Origin: an uncultured Verrucomicrobiota bacterium
GTDB taxonomy: Bacteria; Verrucomicrobiota; Verrucomicrobiae; Verrucomicrobiales; DEV007
Assembly: GCA_902591645.1 (NCBI GenBank)
Contig: CACJBM010000005.1
Coordinates: 14,117 to 78,116 of the forward strand
Reading direction: 5' to 3'
Length of the DNA: 64,000 nucleotides
Positions 19,266-28,618 of the stretch are shown one piece after another (position 1 is the stretch's first letter; the number at the start of each line of letters is the position of its first letter). The notes beneath the pieces were generated by a model. The model made no database searches and was not told the origin of the DNA. It saw only the letters and a program-made list of their open reading frames with translations. A program made the position numbers and the translations under genes.

Positions 19266-19977
19266 ATTTCTTAGGCCTAGGAAAGAGTTTAATATGTTTA
19301 TCATAGACTCTTTGTAATTCTTCGATTGGAGTCTGATGATCGTCGACGCGTAGATCGCGGAATCTGTCGTTATTTCCACCGTATCCCCAATTTTCCTTTA
19401 CTACTAAAAGTGAAGCTGACTGGCGGCCTCGTTTATCACCTCCTGCTAATTGACCGGCCTTAAGTGCATTTATTAATCGTTGCCCGAGTGGTGCTTTCCC
19501 ATTGCTTTGAATGAATGATTTAGCCATCTCAGATATGACATTTTCATTGGCCAGAATATTACCTTGAATAGTGAAATTTTCCCCACTGATGCCCCCGGCC
19601 CATTTCATACATTTTTTTCCGGTGAAATTTGCTGCGTTACCATTCGAAGCCAAGACTCCGACTTGGCGGTATGCCTTAGCTGCGTCATCTTTTGTTAATA
19701 ATACAATGACTTGTTCTGGCGATTTACCTTTTTTTAATAATTCTAATCCTTTCTGCCCATAACTGACATTGGCAAAGGATTGAGTGGCGATGGCTCCGAT
19801 CTTGGCCCGTGCCCAAGGCACAACTGCTCCAACAGCTACGATTTTGCTTTGCACTGCTACACCTAATTCTCCAGTATCTGGATCGCTACCAACGATGGAG
19901 AATGTAGCTACCGGTGAAGATTCAAAATGACAACTAAGAAGTATTGAGATTGATAAATGGAGAGTCAGAATGGCCAT
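19249..19977 (-). CDS. DUF1028 family protein, exported
   Basis: DUF1028 proteins have an Ntn-hydrolase-like fold and no established reaction. The match begins at ATFSIVGSDP and runs through GELGVAVQSKIVAVG, TQSFANVSYG and KGRQSASLLV-type motifs; the mature N-terminus would come after a short hydrophobic leader of about 25 residues (MAILTLHLSISILLSC). The LLSC stretch looks a little like a lipobox, but the leader is short, so lipidation is unproven. The stop overlaps the SDR start by 17 bases. Some DUF1028 members are fused to peptidoglycan-binding domains; none is seen here. Confidence 0.85.
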   Translation of the reverse strand: MAILTLHLSISILLSCHFESSPVATFSIVGSDPDTGELGVAVQSKIVAVGAVVPWARAKIGAIATQSFANVSYGQKGLELLKKGKSPEQVIVLLTKDDAAKAYRQVGVLASNGNAANFTGKKCMKWAGGISGENFTIQGNILANENVISEMAKSFIQSNGKAPLGQRLINALKAGQLAGGDKRGRQSASLLVVKENWGYGGNNDRFRDLRVDDHQTPIEELQRVYDKHIKLFPRPKKYELKK

Positions 19978-20065
19978 AAATTAAGAGTTACCCTTTTATA
20001 ATAAATATTCTATATGAGACTAATAATTTGGAAAGCATTGGTTCGTGGGCTATTTTTATACTCTA

Positions 20066-21157
20066 ATGCCTAATACTTTTGGTCATAGCTTTCGAATTAC
20101 TACTTTTGGGGAATCTCATGGTGGGGGTGTTGGAGTGGTCATTGACGGATGTCCTCCAGGCATTGAAATTTCAGAAGAAGAGATCCAACTTGAACTGGAT
20201 CGTCGCCGTCCTGGACAAAGTGAGATTGTAACCCCTAGGGATGAGGAGGACCGTTGCGAAATTCTTTCAGGTACATTTGAAGGCAAGACTTTAGGAACTC
20301 CCATATCTGTCCTTGTTCGAAATAAGGATGCGAGGCCCGAGTCATATTCTGAGATGGCTCATAAGTACCGCCCCTCTCACGCTGACTTCACCTATGATTC
20401 GAAATATGGTTTAAGGAATTGGCAGGGAGGAGGCAGAGCCTCTGCCCGAGAAACTATTGGCCGCGTTGCTGCTGGAGCGATTGCTAACAAAGTCATGCGT
20501 GGGCAATTCAGTGAGAAATTTGATATTGTCGCACACGTGTCGGTAGTTCAGGACATCATTGCAGATGCGAATCTTACGGATCTGAGTCGTTCAGATGTAG
20601 AGTCTAATATTGTGAGGTGTGGAGATTTTGCAGCTGCAGAAACAATGATCGAACGAATTAAAGAAGCTAGATCCAATGGTAATTCATTGGGAGGAATAAT
20701 CGAATGCGTTGTACGTGGGGTACCTGCTGGTCTCGGTGATCCGGTATTTGACAAACTAGAGGCTGACCTTGCAAAGGCGATGATGAGTTTGCCTGCTACA
20801 AAAGGATTTGAGATAGGTTCGGGCTTTGATGGAGTGCGTATGACAGGCAAGGAACATAATGATGCTTTTTATATGGATGAAGACCGTGTTAGAACAAAAT
20901 CCAATCGTTCGGGTGGTGTTCAGGGCGGTATAAGTAATGGTGAACATGTTGTGTTCAGAGTGGCATTTAAGCCCACTGCCACCATTATGACTGAGCAGGA
21001 AACGGTCAATTCTTCAGGAGAAGAAACGACACTCAAAGGACGAGGAAGACATGATCCTTGTGTTTTGCCGAGAGCCGTTCCGATGGTCGAAGCGATGGCC
21101 GCATTAGTTATGTGTGATCACGCTCTTCGACAACGAGGGCAATGCGGTGATGGATGA
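20066..21157 (+). CDS. aroC: Chorismate synthase
   Basis: Catalyses the last step of the shikimate pathway, 5-enolpyruvylshikimate 3-phosphate to chorismate, with reduced FMN. The start at ATG 20066 gives the canonical opening [17 protein letters not shown]; an upstream in-frame GTG at 20045 would add seven extra residues. Family motifs are present throughout: RRPGQSE, the glycine-arginine rich [13 protein letters not shown], and the [12 protein letters not shown] signature. The length of 363 residues is normal. A CvpA-like gene follows 47 bases later. No other shikimate gene is in the window. Confidence 0.97.
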   Translation: MPNTFGHSFRITTFGESHGGGVGVVIDGCPPGIEISEEEIQLELDRRRPGQSEIVTPRDEEDRCEILSGTFEGKTLGTPISVLVRNKDARPESYSEMAHKYRPSHADFTYDSKYGLRNWQGGGRASARETIGRVAAGAIANKVMRGQFSEKFDIVAHVSVVQDIIADANLTDLSRSDVESNIVRCGDFAAAETMIERIKEARSNGNSLGGIIECVVRGVPAGLGDPVFDKLEADLAKAMMSLPATKGFEIGSGFDGVRMTGKEHNDAFYMDEDRVRTKSNRSGGVQGGISNGEHVVFRVAFKPTATIMTEQETVNSSGEETTLKGRGRHDPCVLPRAVPMVEAMAALVMCDHALRQRGQCGDG

Positions 21158-21204
21158 ATCAACTGATCCTGTTTTCTTGCATACTTGATAATTACTAAAG
21201 ATAA

Positions 21205-22104
21205 ATGGAATCCGATCTTTTTAATGGAGCTTTGCCTTTCCCGATTAATTTTACTACTTTATCTGTAGCTCTAGTTATTTTGATTGCTGTGATCGCTTTT
21301 TTGCGTGGAGTCATTGGTATGTTTGTTGGTTTGGGATGTATGATGATTGGGGTTTATTGCGCGTATACCATTTATCCTCGTTTACCTGGATGGTTATCTC
21401 ATGTGATGGATAACCCTTCTCCATTATTAATTTTTTCGCTTACTCTAGGTTCTGCATTTTGTGTTTATTTATTTTTGCGATTACTCGCTGGAGCCTTTGT
21501 TTTGAGTCCATTCAGAAAAGAAGAAAAGAAAAGGATTTTTCGAGGGCCTATAGGTATGGTCTTAAGCTTGATTCCTGCAACTGCTCTCATATTTGTTTTG
21601 GGAGTGGCATTATGGACTGCCGGCACGCTTTTTTCTGTAGAACATACCAAAGAAGGTGTGTCTGTGCAGCCTGGATCAAATGCGACCCAAAGGCCTTTTT
21701 GGGCTCGGTGGAATTATGCTTTAGAAAGGGATTGGATAGGGAAGATCATTGGTAAAATTGATCCCCTTTCTGCGCGCGCTAAGGGTGCAATATCAAATTT
21801 TCTGGTCACTTTAAAGGATGATTCGGCTGGAGGAGAATTATCCAAACACCCTAAGATTTCAAGAGTACTCAGGACACCTGGGCTCCGAGACCTTGCGGAT
21901 GATCCTGAAGTTGCAAAATTAATTAAGGATGGAGACTATATCCGTTTGTTGAATCATCCTAAAATGAGAGCAACAGCATCTGATCCGAAGTTCAATAAGT
22001 TACTTGATGACTTGCCAGTGGAGGAGATAGTGGACAAATCTCTATATAAGAAAGAACAGGGATTATTAGTGAGGAGGCAAAGTAGATTGCGCCTTGATCC
22101 TTGA
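21205..22104 (+). CDS. CvpA-like membrane protein
   Basis: About four hydrophobic helices fall in the first 140 residues (near 12-32, 33-53, 72-92 and 112-135), with the loop FLRGVIGMFVGLG between the first two, as in the CvpA (colicin V production) family. The C-terminal third is soluble and charged (DPEVAKLIKDGDY and LLNHPKMRATASD), a cytoplasmic extension seen in several PVC members. CvpA is linked to membrane homeostasis and envelope stress but has no assigned reaction. It sits between aroC and gatB on the same strand, only 24 bases before gatB, so is likely co-transcribed. Confidence 0.75.
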   Translation: MESDLFNGALPFPINFTTLSVALVILIAVIAFLRGVIGMFVGLGCMMIGVYCAYTIYPRLPGWLSHVMDNPSPLLIFSLTLGSAFCVYLFLRLLAGAFVLSPFRKEEKKRIFRGPIGMVLSLIPATALIFVLGVALWTAGTLFSVEHTKEGVSVQPGSNATQRPFWARWNYALERDWIGKIIGKIDPLSARAKGAISNFLVTLKDDSAGGELSKHPKISRVLRTPGLRDLADDPEVAKLIKDGDYIRLLNHPKMRATASDPKFNKLLDDLPVEEIVDKSLYKKEQGLLVRRQSRLRLDP

Positions 22105-22128
22105 TCTTAATCTAAAAGCTATAAAAAA

Positions 22129-23580
22129 TTGCGATATATTACAACCATAGGTCTGGAAGTTCACGTTCAGCTGAAGACACAAAGCAAGATGTTTTGTTCA
22201 TGTCCTGTAGGTTTTGGCCATGAGCCAAATAAGAACACTTGCCCGACTTGTCTTGGTTTGCCTGGAGCCTTGCCAGTACTTAATAGAGGAGCGATAGAGA
22301 GAACTGTTTTAGCTGGAATTATGCTAGGGTGCGAGACTCCTCCTGTGAGTAAGTGGGACAGAAAGAATTACTTCTATCCTGATATGCCAAAGAATTATCA
22401 AATTAGCCAGTTTGATTTGCCTCTTTGCTTGGGTGGGGGGGTTCCTCTTTATGACCATTGTTATCCAAAAGATGCACAGAAGGACATTACAGAGTCAGGT
22501 AAAGTGATCGGACTTACTCGAATTCATCTTGAGGAAGACGTTGCAAAGAGTACGCATTCATCTCATGGAACTTCTATCGATTTTAATCGTGCAGGAACAC
22601 CACTCATGGAAATCGTTAGTGAGCCAGAAATTACTTCGGCCGAGGAAGCTTTTGCATACTTAAATTCACTCAGGCAGATATTAATTTATGGAGATCTTTC
22701 AGATGCTGACATGGAAAAAGGGCAAATGCGTTGTGACGTTAATGTTTCTATAAGGCCTGATTCACAGGAAGAGCTTGGCGTTAAGATAGAGCTTAAAAAC
22801 ATGAATTCTGTAAGTGCGGTTCGGCGTGCTCTACATTACGAGATCAGTCGTCAGATTCGCGTACTTAAAGAAGGGGGAGAACTCGTGCAGTCAACGCGCA
22901 GGTGGGATGATGATATAGGTGAGACTCAACAGATGAGAACTAAGGAGGACGCTCATGATTATAGATACTTTCCGGACCCTGATCTTTTACCCGTAAAGAC
23001 TGAAGATGTTATTAAAAAAATGAGGCTTCAGGTCCCTGAGCTTCCTCATCAAAAAGCAGAGCGATTTGTAAAGGATTTTTCTGTCAGTGAATATGATGCT
23101 AGCGTCCTCTCAAGTGACCGAGATTTAGCATTATATTTTGAAGAAACAGCAAATGAATCAGAAGCGAAGAAGAAAGTAGCAAACTGGGTCATTAATAATG
23201 TGTTGGCAGTATTGAATGAGCGTGATCTTAAAGTTGCTCAATGTCCTGTCAGTCCTCCCAAACTAGCCTCAATTATTACAATGGTTGAATCCGGGAAAGT
23301 TTCTAATAATCAGGCAAAGGAAATCTTTGCAGTCCTATTTGATAATCCCGATAAGGATCCTGACGATATCATTAAGGAACTTGGGTTCGAGCCGGCTGAT
23401 TCTGACCTCATTGAATCTATCGTAGATGAAGTCGTTACCAATAATCCCGAAAAGGTGACAGAGATCCAAGGAGGTAACGAGAAGGTAATTAACTGGTTAA
23501 CGGGCCAAGTCATGAAAGCAAGTAAAGGGAAAGCGAATCCAAAAATTATAGGTGATTTATTGCGAAAAAAGATTCTATAA
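22129..23580 (+). CDS. gatB: Asp-tRNA(Asn)/Glu-tRNA(Gln) amidotransferase subunit B
   Basis: GatB transfers ammonia from GatA to the activated misacylated tRNA. The start is TTG at 22129, giving the usual TTIGLEVHVQLKTQSKMFC opening. The cradle domain includes PNKNTCPTCLGLPG and FYPDMPKNYQISQ, and the tail domain (GatB/YqeY, from about residue 335) ends in LLRKK. The length of 483 is standard. GatA and GatC are not in this window, so the subunits are dispersed in this genome. Confidence 0.97.
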   Translation: MRYITTIGLEVHVQLKTQSKMFCSCPVGFGHEPNKNTCPTCLGLPGALPVLNRGAIERTVLAGIMLGCETPPVSKWDRKNYFYPDMPKNYQISQFDLPLCLGGGVPLYDHCYPKDAQKDITESGKVIGLTRIHLEEDVAKSTHSSHGTSIDFNRAGTPLMEIVSEPEITSAEEAFAYLNSLRQILIYGDLSDADMEKGQMRCDVNVSIRPDSQEELGVKIELKNMNSVSAVRRALHYEISRQIRVLKEGGELVQSTRRWDDDIGETQQMRTKEDAHDYRYFPDPDLLPVKTEDVIKKMRLQVPELPHQKAERFVKDFSVSEYDASVLSSDRDLALYFEETANESEAKKKVANWVINNVLAVLNERDLKVAQCPVSPPKLASIITMVESGKVSNNQAKEIFAVLFDNPDKDPDDIIKELGFEPADSDLIESIVDEVVTNNPEKVTEIQGGNEKVINWLTGQVMKASKGKANPKIIGDLLRKKIL

Positions 23581-23762
23581 ACTGAGTCAGATATTTAGTT
23601 TATTTCGTTATTTTCTATAGATGCTTTTTTTGGAATCATTTCTTTAATGCACTAGAGCACATGCGGAATTGACTTCTTTGTCTCTCAACCACAAAATAAG
23701 CCTTTATTTTTATGTGATTTTCCTGATGTTAGGGAAATAAACTGCAAAACCTAAGAATTTTT

Positions 23763-24794
23763 ATGCTGCTACAAAAACTCATCGCTATTATTACAATTAC
23801 GGCTGTTTCAACGGTTGGTTTCATGATTCAGGTCGCTTCTGCTGAGGATGAAAAAAGAAAAGTTAATCCTGAGACCGATAAGGCATATGAGCATGTAATT
23901 GCACCGATCCTTGCATCAAGATGCACAGGATGTCATGGAGCCATTAAAGCAAAAGGGAAGTTTCGGTTACATACAAAAGAGGAGATACAGAAGAGCGAAA
24001 CTGTCGTAGGAGGTAAAGTTGGAGAGAGTTCCCTCATTGAACGCATTATGCTTCCTGACGATGACGAGGATGTGATGCCTCCTGAAGGCAAGGATCGTCT
24101 TAGTGCGGAACAGAAAAAAATTATTAACTGGTGGATAGCAGAAGGAGCCAGTTTTGATAAGAAAATCTCAGAACTTAATGTTCCTGGCGATGTTGGAACA
24201 ATTATAGCAGGCCTTGTTTATTCAAAACCCAAGGAGGTGGTCATTACCAAAGCATTTAATCTTCCAGATCTTGCCCAACCTGCTGATGCTGGTGCAGTCG
24301 GAGCGATAGGGAAGGCTGGGGTGCTTATTATGCAGCTAGCTCAGGACACCAAATATTTATCTGCGAATGCAATTAATGTTGCTAAAAGTTTTAATGACGC
24401 GCAGGTCAAACTTTTGATTCCAGTCAAAACCCATCTCACATGGTTGGACGTTTCTCGTAGCGGCATCACTGATCAATCCGCATCTGACGTTGGCCAATTA
24501 TCAATGCTAACAAAGTTACATCTTGAGAATACGAGCATAACCGATCAGATGCTCCAACATGTAGGAAAACTTTCGAATCTTGAGTATCTTAATGTTTATG
24601 GGACCAAAGTAACAGATGCAGGACTGGAACATCTTAAAGGCTTAAAGAAACTCAAAAAATTATATGTCTGGCAGACGGGTGTTACTGAGGCTGGAGCCAA
24701 TAAATTGAAAGAAGCTATACCGGGTCTAGACGTTAATATGGGTTGGAAAGAACCCAAAAAAGAGGACAAACCTGAAGAACCCAAAAAAGAATAA
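23763..24794 (+). CDS. PSCyt1 cytochrome domain fused to leucine-rich repeats, exported
   Basis: A signal peptide (about 1-27) is followed by a planctomycete-type cytochrome domain with CTGCH at 54-58 and the trailing block VMPPEGKDRLSAEQKKIINW. The C-terminal half (about 190-330) carries leucine-rich repeats of the bacterial type: LTWLDVSRSGITD, LTKLHLENTSITD, LEYLNVYGTKVTD and LKKLYVWQTGVTE, followed by a lysine/glutamate/proline tail. A haem domain joined to an LRR domain suggests a periplasmic protein that docks to another protein. Function is unknown. It converges with the next gene with a 3-base gap. Confidence 0.88.
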   Translation: MLLQKLIAIITITAVSTVGFMIQVASAEDEKRKVNPETDKAYEHVIAPILASRCTGCHGAIKAKGKFRLHTKEEIQKSETVVGGKVGESSLIERIMLPDDDEDVMPPEGKDRLSAEQKKIINWWIAEGASFDKKISELNVPGDVGTIIAGLVYSKPKEVVITKAFNLPDLAQPADAGAVGAIGKAGVLIMQLAQDTKYLSANAINVAKSFNDAQVKLLIPVKTHLTWLDVSRSGITDQSASDVGQLSMLTKLHLENTSITDQMLQHVGKLSNLEYLNVYGTKVTDAGLEHLKGLKKLKKLYVWQTGVTEAGANKLKEAIPGLDVNMGWKEPKKEDKPEEPKKE

Positions 24795-24797
24795 ATT

Positions 24798-25826
24798 TCA
24801 TTTATTAATTTGTTCAGTTGGTTCAATTTTTCCAGAAAAACGGAGATTCAGACCTTTCTTTTTCCAATATTCACAGATTTGTGTTTCGATTTTGTTGAAC
24901 CCTTTATCTTTCCAAAGCGTTCCTTGATCAGCTGGAATAAAACGAACTGATTTTGTTTTATGTGCATGAATATTTTTGGCTGAATTATCAAGAAACGTTT
25001 TTAGTCCTCCGAGCTTACGAGAAGCTAGTTCCATTTGATAGTGAGTTAAAAACAATGCTCCTGCATATTTAGCATAAGCGTTCTTTTCATTGATTCTGGT
25101 GTCCTTTGCCCAAGTGTGGGCAGACATCATTGTTAGGTTCTGGATGGATGGGATTACGTTTATCGATTGATCTTCTCGTAACCAGGTTACATTTAAATGT
25201 TCGATGATCTGCTTTGAACAATTAATGAACCTGTATCTTCCTGGTGCATATTGTAGCGCTGAAAAATATTCTGCTATTCCTTCAGTGAGCCACGTTGGTA
25301 ATGCATGAAATTGATCACCCATGGCTTGATGAATGAGTTCGTGTACGAGTAACTGGTAACGTTGGCGTGGTTGTAAGTTTGAACCTTTATTTCTTGTTAT
25401 TACTAGATGCTCAAAACTGACTTTTACTTCTTGGCTGTTTCCATCGAAGTATCCTATCGTTCCTTTAGGCGCTCCCGATTTGATGTATTCTGATTTATTT
25501 TCAAAAATACGGACCACATGTTTTTTTTTGTTTCCAGACTGTCTTTCGTAAATTAGTTGGAGTGGAAATAAAACCAAAGCACGTTGGACTGATTCCGCCA
25601 AAGTCGCGATTTCAGTGACTTCATTTTGTCTAATCCTTTGGGCCGCAATTATGAGGTATGAATTAGTTTCGTATTTGTATCCATTTAAGATTTTAACCTC
25701 AGTCCATTTGGCTTTAGGGGCGTCAAATTTTTGGGGCCAGGGCTTTGAATGGCTCAAAGATTGTAATGCAAGTAATGCTATGATCATTGCTCCCATTTTT
25801 ATATTACGAATACAAAGTTCTTTCAC
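24798..25826 (-). CDS. Secreted zinc metalloprotease-like protein (peptidase MA-like)
   Basis: The protein has an N-terminal signal peptide and a gluzincin-like zinc site: HELIH at 162-166, with the downstream TEGIAEYF at 181-188 supplying the likely third ligand Glu. This layout matches PVC proteins of the peptidase MA-like/DUF1570 type, which lack a defined substrate. The start is GTG at 25826; in-frame ATGs at residue 11 or 14 would still give a signal peptide and may be the true start. It sits alone, divergent from the polysaccharide deacetylase gene. Confidence 0.75.
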   Translation of the reverse strand: MKELCIRNIKMGAMIIALLALQSLSHSKPWPQKFDAPKAKWTEVKILNGYKYETNSYLIIAAQRIRQNEVTEIATLAESVQRALVLFPLQLIYERQSGNKKKHVVRIFENKSEYIKSGAPKGTIGYFDGNSQEVKVSFEHLVITRNKGSNLQPRQRYQLLVHELIHQAMGDQFHALPTWLTEGIAEYFSALQYAPGRYRFINCSKQIIEHLNVTWLREDQSINVIPSIQNLTMMSAHTWAKDTRINEKNAYAKYAGALFLTHYQMELASRKLGGLKTFLDNSAKNIHAHKTKSVRFIPADQGTLWKDKGFNKIETQICEYWKKKGLNLRFSGKIEPTEQINK

Positions 25827-25965
25827 ATTATTATTTATATAAAACCGTCAGATTGAGTCTCTTATATGATGGCTAGTTTTGGCTCATTGCGAATTGAATT
25901 ATTATTTGGGTTTCCTTCTCGCGTTGTTTGGTAAAAATGCTAAAGTTAAGTTTTGTTAAATATTT

Positions 25966-26868
25966 ATGAGAAACCCATTCACTCAATTAGGATTCATCAC
26001 TATTATTCTCGTTCTGTTGTTAGGATGTTCATCTACTGGTGGAAAATATGAAAATAGTGGCAATACGGCCTATTTAGATGGGGAAGGCAAGAGGCGTGGT
26101 TTATTTGGTGGGCGTAAGAGAAATAAATCAGCTCCTCTTCAAAATCCAAATATTAATATCCGAGTGGATCCTAGCTTAGCCCGTTCATTGACTTACTCGC
26201 GTGTAAAAACTAACGGACCATTCATTGCTATGACTTTCGATGATGGCCCTCATCCAGTCCATACGCCTCGGTTATTGGACATTCTCAAAAGAAGGAATAT
26301 AAGGGCTACCTTTTTTGTTGTGGGGACAAATGCTCGACGATATCCGCAGTTAATTAGAAGAATAATTGCTGAGGGGCATGAGATTGGAAATCATACTGTA
26401 AACCATAAGTATTTGAGTAGGATCAGTGTTGAACAGGCAAGGGCGGAAGTGCTTGGCTGCGAGAAGGCAATAGTGGCGGCTTGTGGAGTTAAACCCCGAA
26501 TACTCCGACCTCCTGGAGGGCATATCAACGATCGAGTTAAGGTCTGGTTGAAGAAAGAATTTGGATATAGCACAATCATGTGGGCCGTTGATCCAGAGGA
26601 CTGGAAGCGTCCAGGATCTGATGTGGTGGCTAATCGTATTATATCAGAAACCGATCCGGGTGAAATTGTGCTGGCTCATGATATTCATGGTCCGACAATC
26701 GCAGCTATGCCAAGGGCACTAGATGGGCTGTTAGCCAATGGGTATCGATTTGTGACTGTTAGCCAGCTCATTGCTATAGAGCGGCGAAGCATTGCCTCAC
26801 GCCCTAGCTATGGTGATAATTTACTTAGCAGTTCAATTCATTTGAATGGTCAAAAGCAAGTCCGATAA
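25966..26868 (+). CDS. Polysaccharide deacetylase (NodB homology domain), lipoprotein
   Basis: Family 4 carbohydrate esterase. The signal peptide ends in LLLGCSS, a good lipobox with Cys21, so it is a lipoprotein. After a basic linker (about 40-75) comes the NodB domain: metal-site TFDDGP at 90-95, the zinc histidines in NHTVNH at 142-147, and RPPGG at 181-185 before the catalytic region and the histidine block VLAHDIHG. Members deacetylate peptidoglycan GlcNAc, chitin-like oligomers or poly-GlcNAc; the substrate cannot be fixed here. No Shine-Dalgarno sequence precedes the ATG at 25966. Confidence 0.92.
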   Translation: MRNPFTQLGFITIILVLLLGCSSTGGKYENSGNTAYLDGEGKRRGLFGGRKRNKSAPLQNPNINIRVDPSLARSLTYSRVKTNGPFIAMTFDDGPHPVHTPRLLDILKRRNIRATFFVVGTNARRYPQLIRRIIAEGHEIGNHTVNHKYLSRISVEQARAEVLGCEKAIVAACGVKPRILRPPGGHINDRVKVWLKKEFGYSTIMWAVDPEDWKRPGSDVVANRIISETDPGEIVLAHDIHGPTIAAMPRALDGLLANGYRFVTVSQLIAIERRSIASRPSYGDNLLSSSIHLNGQKQVR

Positions 26869-26923
26869 GAAGAGTACCTTCAAGTACATTTACACTGATA
26901 GAAAGTCCTGCTAAGCTTACAGC

Positions 26924-28591
26924 ATGCAAGCTGATGATTTCTTTTCTGCTCGTGAAGGCTTGCGGAAAATCTTAACCACTTTCAGGGAAGCTGGGCATGA
27001 TCTTGGCATGCCTGAATCGGAACTGGCAGGTCTGAGCTCTGCTGCCGCGGCACTTGACAGCTCGCTAATAGTAATGGTGCTCGGTGCCAAAGGTTGCGGT
27101 AAGACTAGTTTAATTGAAACGATATTAGGAGAAAAATTATCAACTTCCAAAGATCAATCATCTGCGCCAATCATATTTTGGCGGCATGGGACCTGTTCAG
27201 CTGACCAGATTGAGAACGGCTTCACGGAGTCTTATCGTCCATGCTCAGGATTAAAGAAATTTGAGTTCATTGAGGCTCTCGATACCTGCAACGTTTCTGA
27301 TCCAGATTTGCTAAGGAAAACGTATTTGATAGCTGATGTGGTTTTGATGGTTTTTACGGCAACGGATCCTTGGGACACTGAATCCTTTGACTTTGTTAGT
27401 GATTTAGAAATTGGAGTTAAGCGTCCGGTAACAACAGTCATTACTAATATTGATCAACGTACCGATGAGGAATTAAATGCTATCACTGAATTTGTGAGGA
27501 ATTCAGGAAATAAAAGGCTGAATGATGAAATTCCAATCCATCAAATTTCTTCATCTGGTTCATTTTCAAATCGATTAAATAATAATAATCAATTGCTTCT
27601 CGAATGGATAATTACATCTCTGGAAAAGAGACAGTTTTTCGTGGATAGGCGGGTCCGGGCCGAATTGACGCTCACGAATGCTACAAATCAGATGGCTCAA
27701 GTTTTGGAGAGTGCTGCCGAGACAACTAAGACCGAAGAGGAATGCTTATTGTCATTTGATAAATTAATATCTCTTTCTCAAGAAGAAATGATTTATGATT
27801 TTGCTGAGGCCCTTAAAAAGGATCTTGATGTCTTAAAAAATGAATTAATAGATCTCCGGAAGACTTTGATTAAGTCGAACAGTTTAATTAGTATTTTATT
27901 TTTTATTGGTAGTAAAAATTTCTTTTTACAGAAGCATCGGATTGTAGAAAATTTGAATAAAAGCATAACGAATCATGAGGTTCTAATTGTGCAGAAAATA
28001 GAAAAATATACTAAGGATCTTGATCAATATTTTAACGAAGGGTTTAGTGACCTGATGAATGATACTGAGTCCTTTTCTTTTGGTGATTCACAGAGCGTTT
28101 CATTTGAGTCTTGGTGCCACGAGACCTCCAATTCCGCGAGAGACATACTTGAAAAAGAGATCATGGAAAGTGATAAATTTAAACTGATAACTTTCAAATT
28201 TCGAAGTTCGTCCCTATTTGCTTTTTGCACATTGTTGACAGCTTCTATTTCTTTGTGGTTTATGTATTCAAAAATGGAAAATCCCTTTTATGGGATTTCA
28301 TTGGTCTTTTTATTAATGGTTGGAATTTTCTTAATGTTGTCGATTCAGATGAGACGTAAGGTCATTTCATTATATGAAGAGGAATCCGCTGCCATTCGAG
28401 AGCGGATAAGGCAGCAACTCACGGAACTGTACAGTTCACCGATTGAACATTTCTATAAATCCTATAAGGATGCGAATTTAATGTTAAGAAATAAGTATAA
28501 AGAACGCTCTTCCCGACGTAAAATTTCTAGCGTTAGTGTATCAAATGCTTTGAAAACAGCCAAAAATATCTTGGCAAAGCCTCTTTTTTAA
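26924..28591 (+). CDS. Dynamin-like or membrane-associated P-loop GTPase-like protein
   Basis: The N-terminal domain is a P-loop GTPase fold: Walker A GAKGCGKT at 54-61 and a guanine-specificity motif TNID at 174-177. The expected D-x-P-G switch motif is not present; the nearest acidic-threonine pair is ALDTCN at 119-123. A long mostly helical region (about 245-425) follows, then two transmembrane helices (about 431-449 and 457-476) and a charged C-terminal helix. This layout resembles bacterial dynamin-like proteins and YdjA/YfjP-type GTPases, but the family assignment is uncertain. It is followed 27 bases later by cdsA, so may be part of the envelope operon. Confidence 0.65.
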   Translation: MQADDFFSAREGLRKILTTFREAGHDLGMPESELAGLSSAAAALDSSLIVMVLGAKGCGKTSLIETILGEKLSTSKDQSSAPIIFWRHGTCSADQIENGFTESYRPCSGLKKFEFIEALDTCNVSDPDLLRKTYLIADVVLMVFTATDPWDTESFDFVSDLEIGVKRPVTTVITNIDQRTDEELNAITEFVRNSGNKRLNDEIPIHQISSSGSFSNRLNNNNQLLLEWIITSLEKRQFFVDRRVRAELTLTNATNQMAQVLESAAETTKTEEECLLSFDKLISLSQEEMIYDFAEALKKDLDVLKNELIDLRKTLIKSNSLISILFFIGSKNFFLQKHRIVENLNKSITNHEVLIVQKIEKYTKDLDQYFNEGFSDLMNDTESFSFGDSQSVSFESWCHETSNSARDILEKEIMESDKFKLITFKFRSSSLFAFCTLLTASISLWFMYSKMENPFYGISLVFLLMVGIFLMLSIQMRRKVISLYEEESAAIRERIRQQLTELYSSPIEHFYKSYKDANLMLRNKYKERSSRRKISSVSVSNALKTAKNILAKPLF

Positions 28592-28618
28592 TGACTGATA
28601 GCTGCACCAAATAACCAA

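Noticed and set aside
19266..19379. 38-residue N-terminal extension of the SDR
   Set aside because: The extension lies inside the DUF1028 coding region and precedes the SDR motif by an unrelated segment; the ATG at 19265 is the natural start.
20045..20065. Upstream GTG start for aroC
   Set aside because: The ATG at 20066 gives the conserved N-terminus; the extra seven residues are not part of the family.
23695..23717. Hairpin aaaataa/ttatttt between gatB and the cytochrome-LRR gene
   Set aside because: Entirely A/T, with no T-run in a terminator position; likely chance in an AT-rich spacer.
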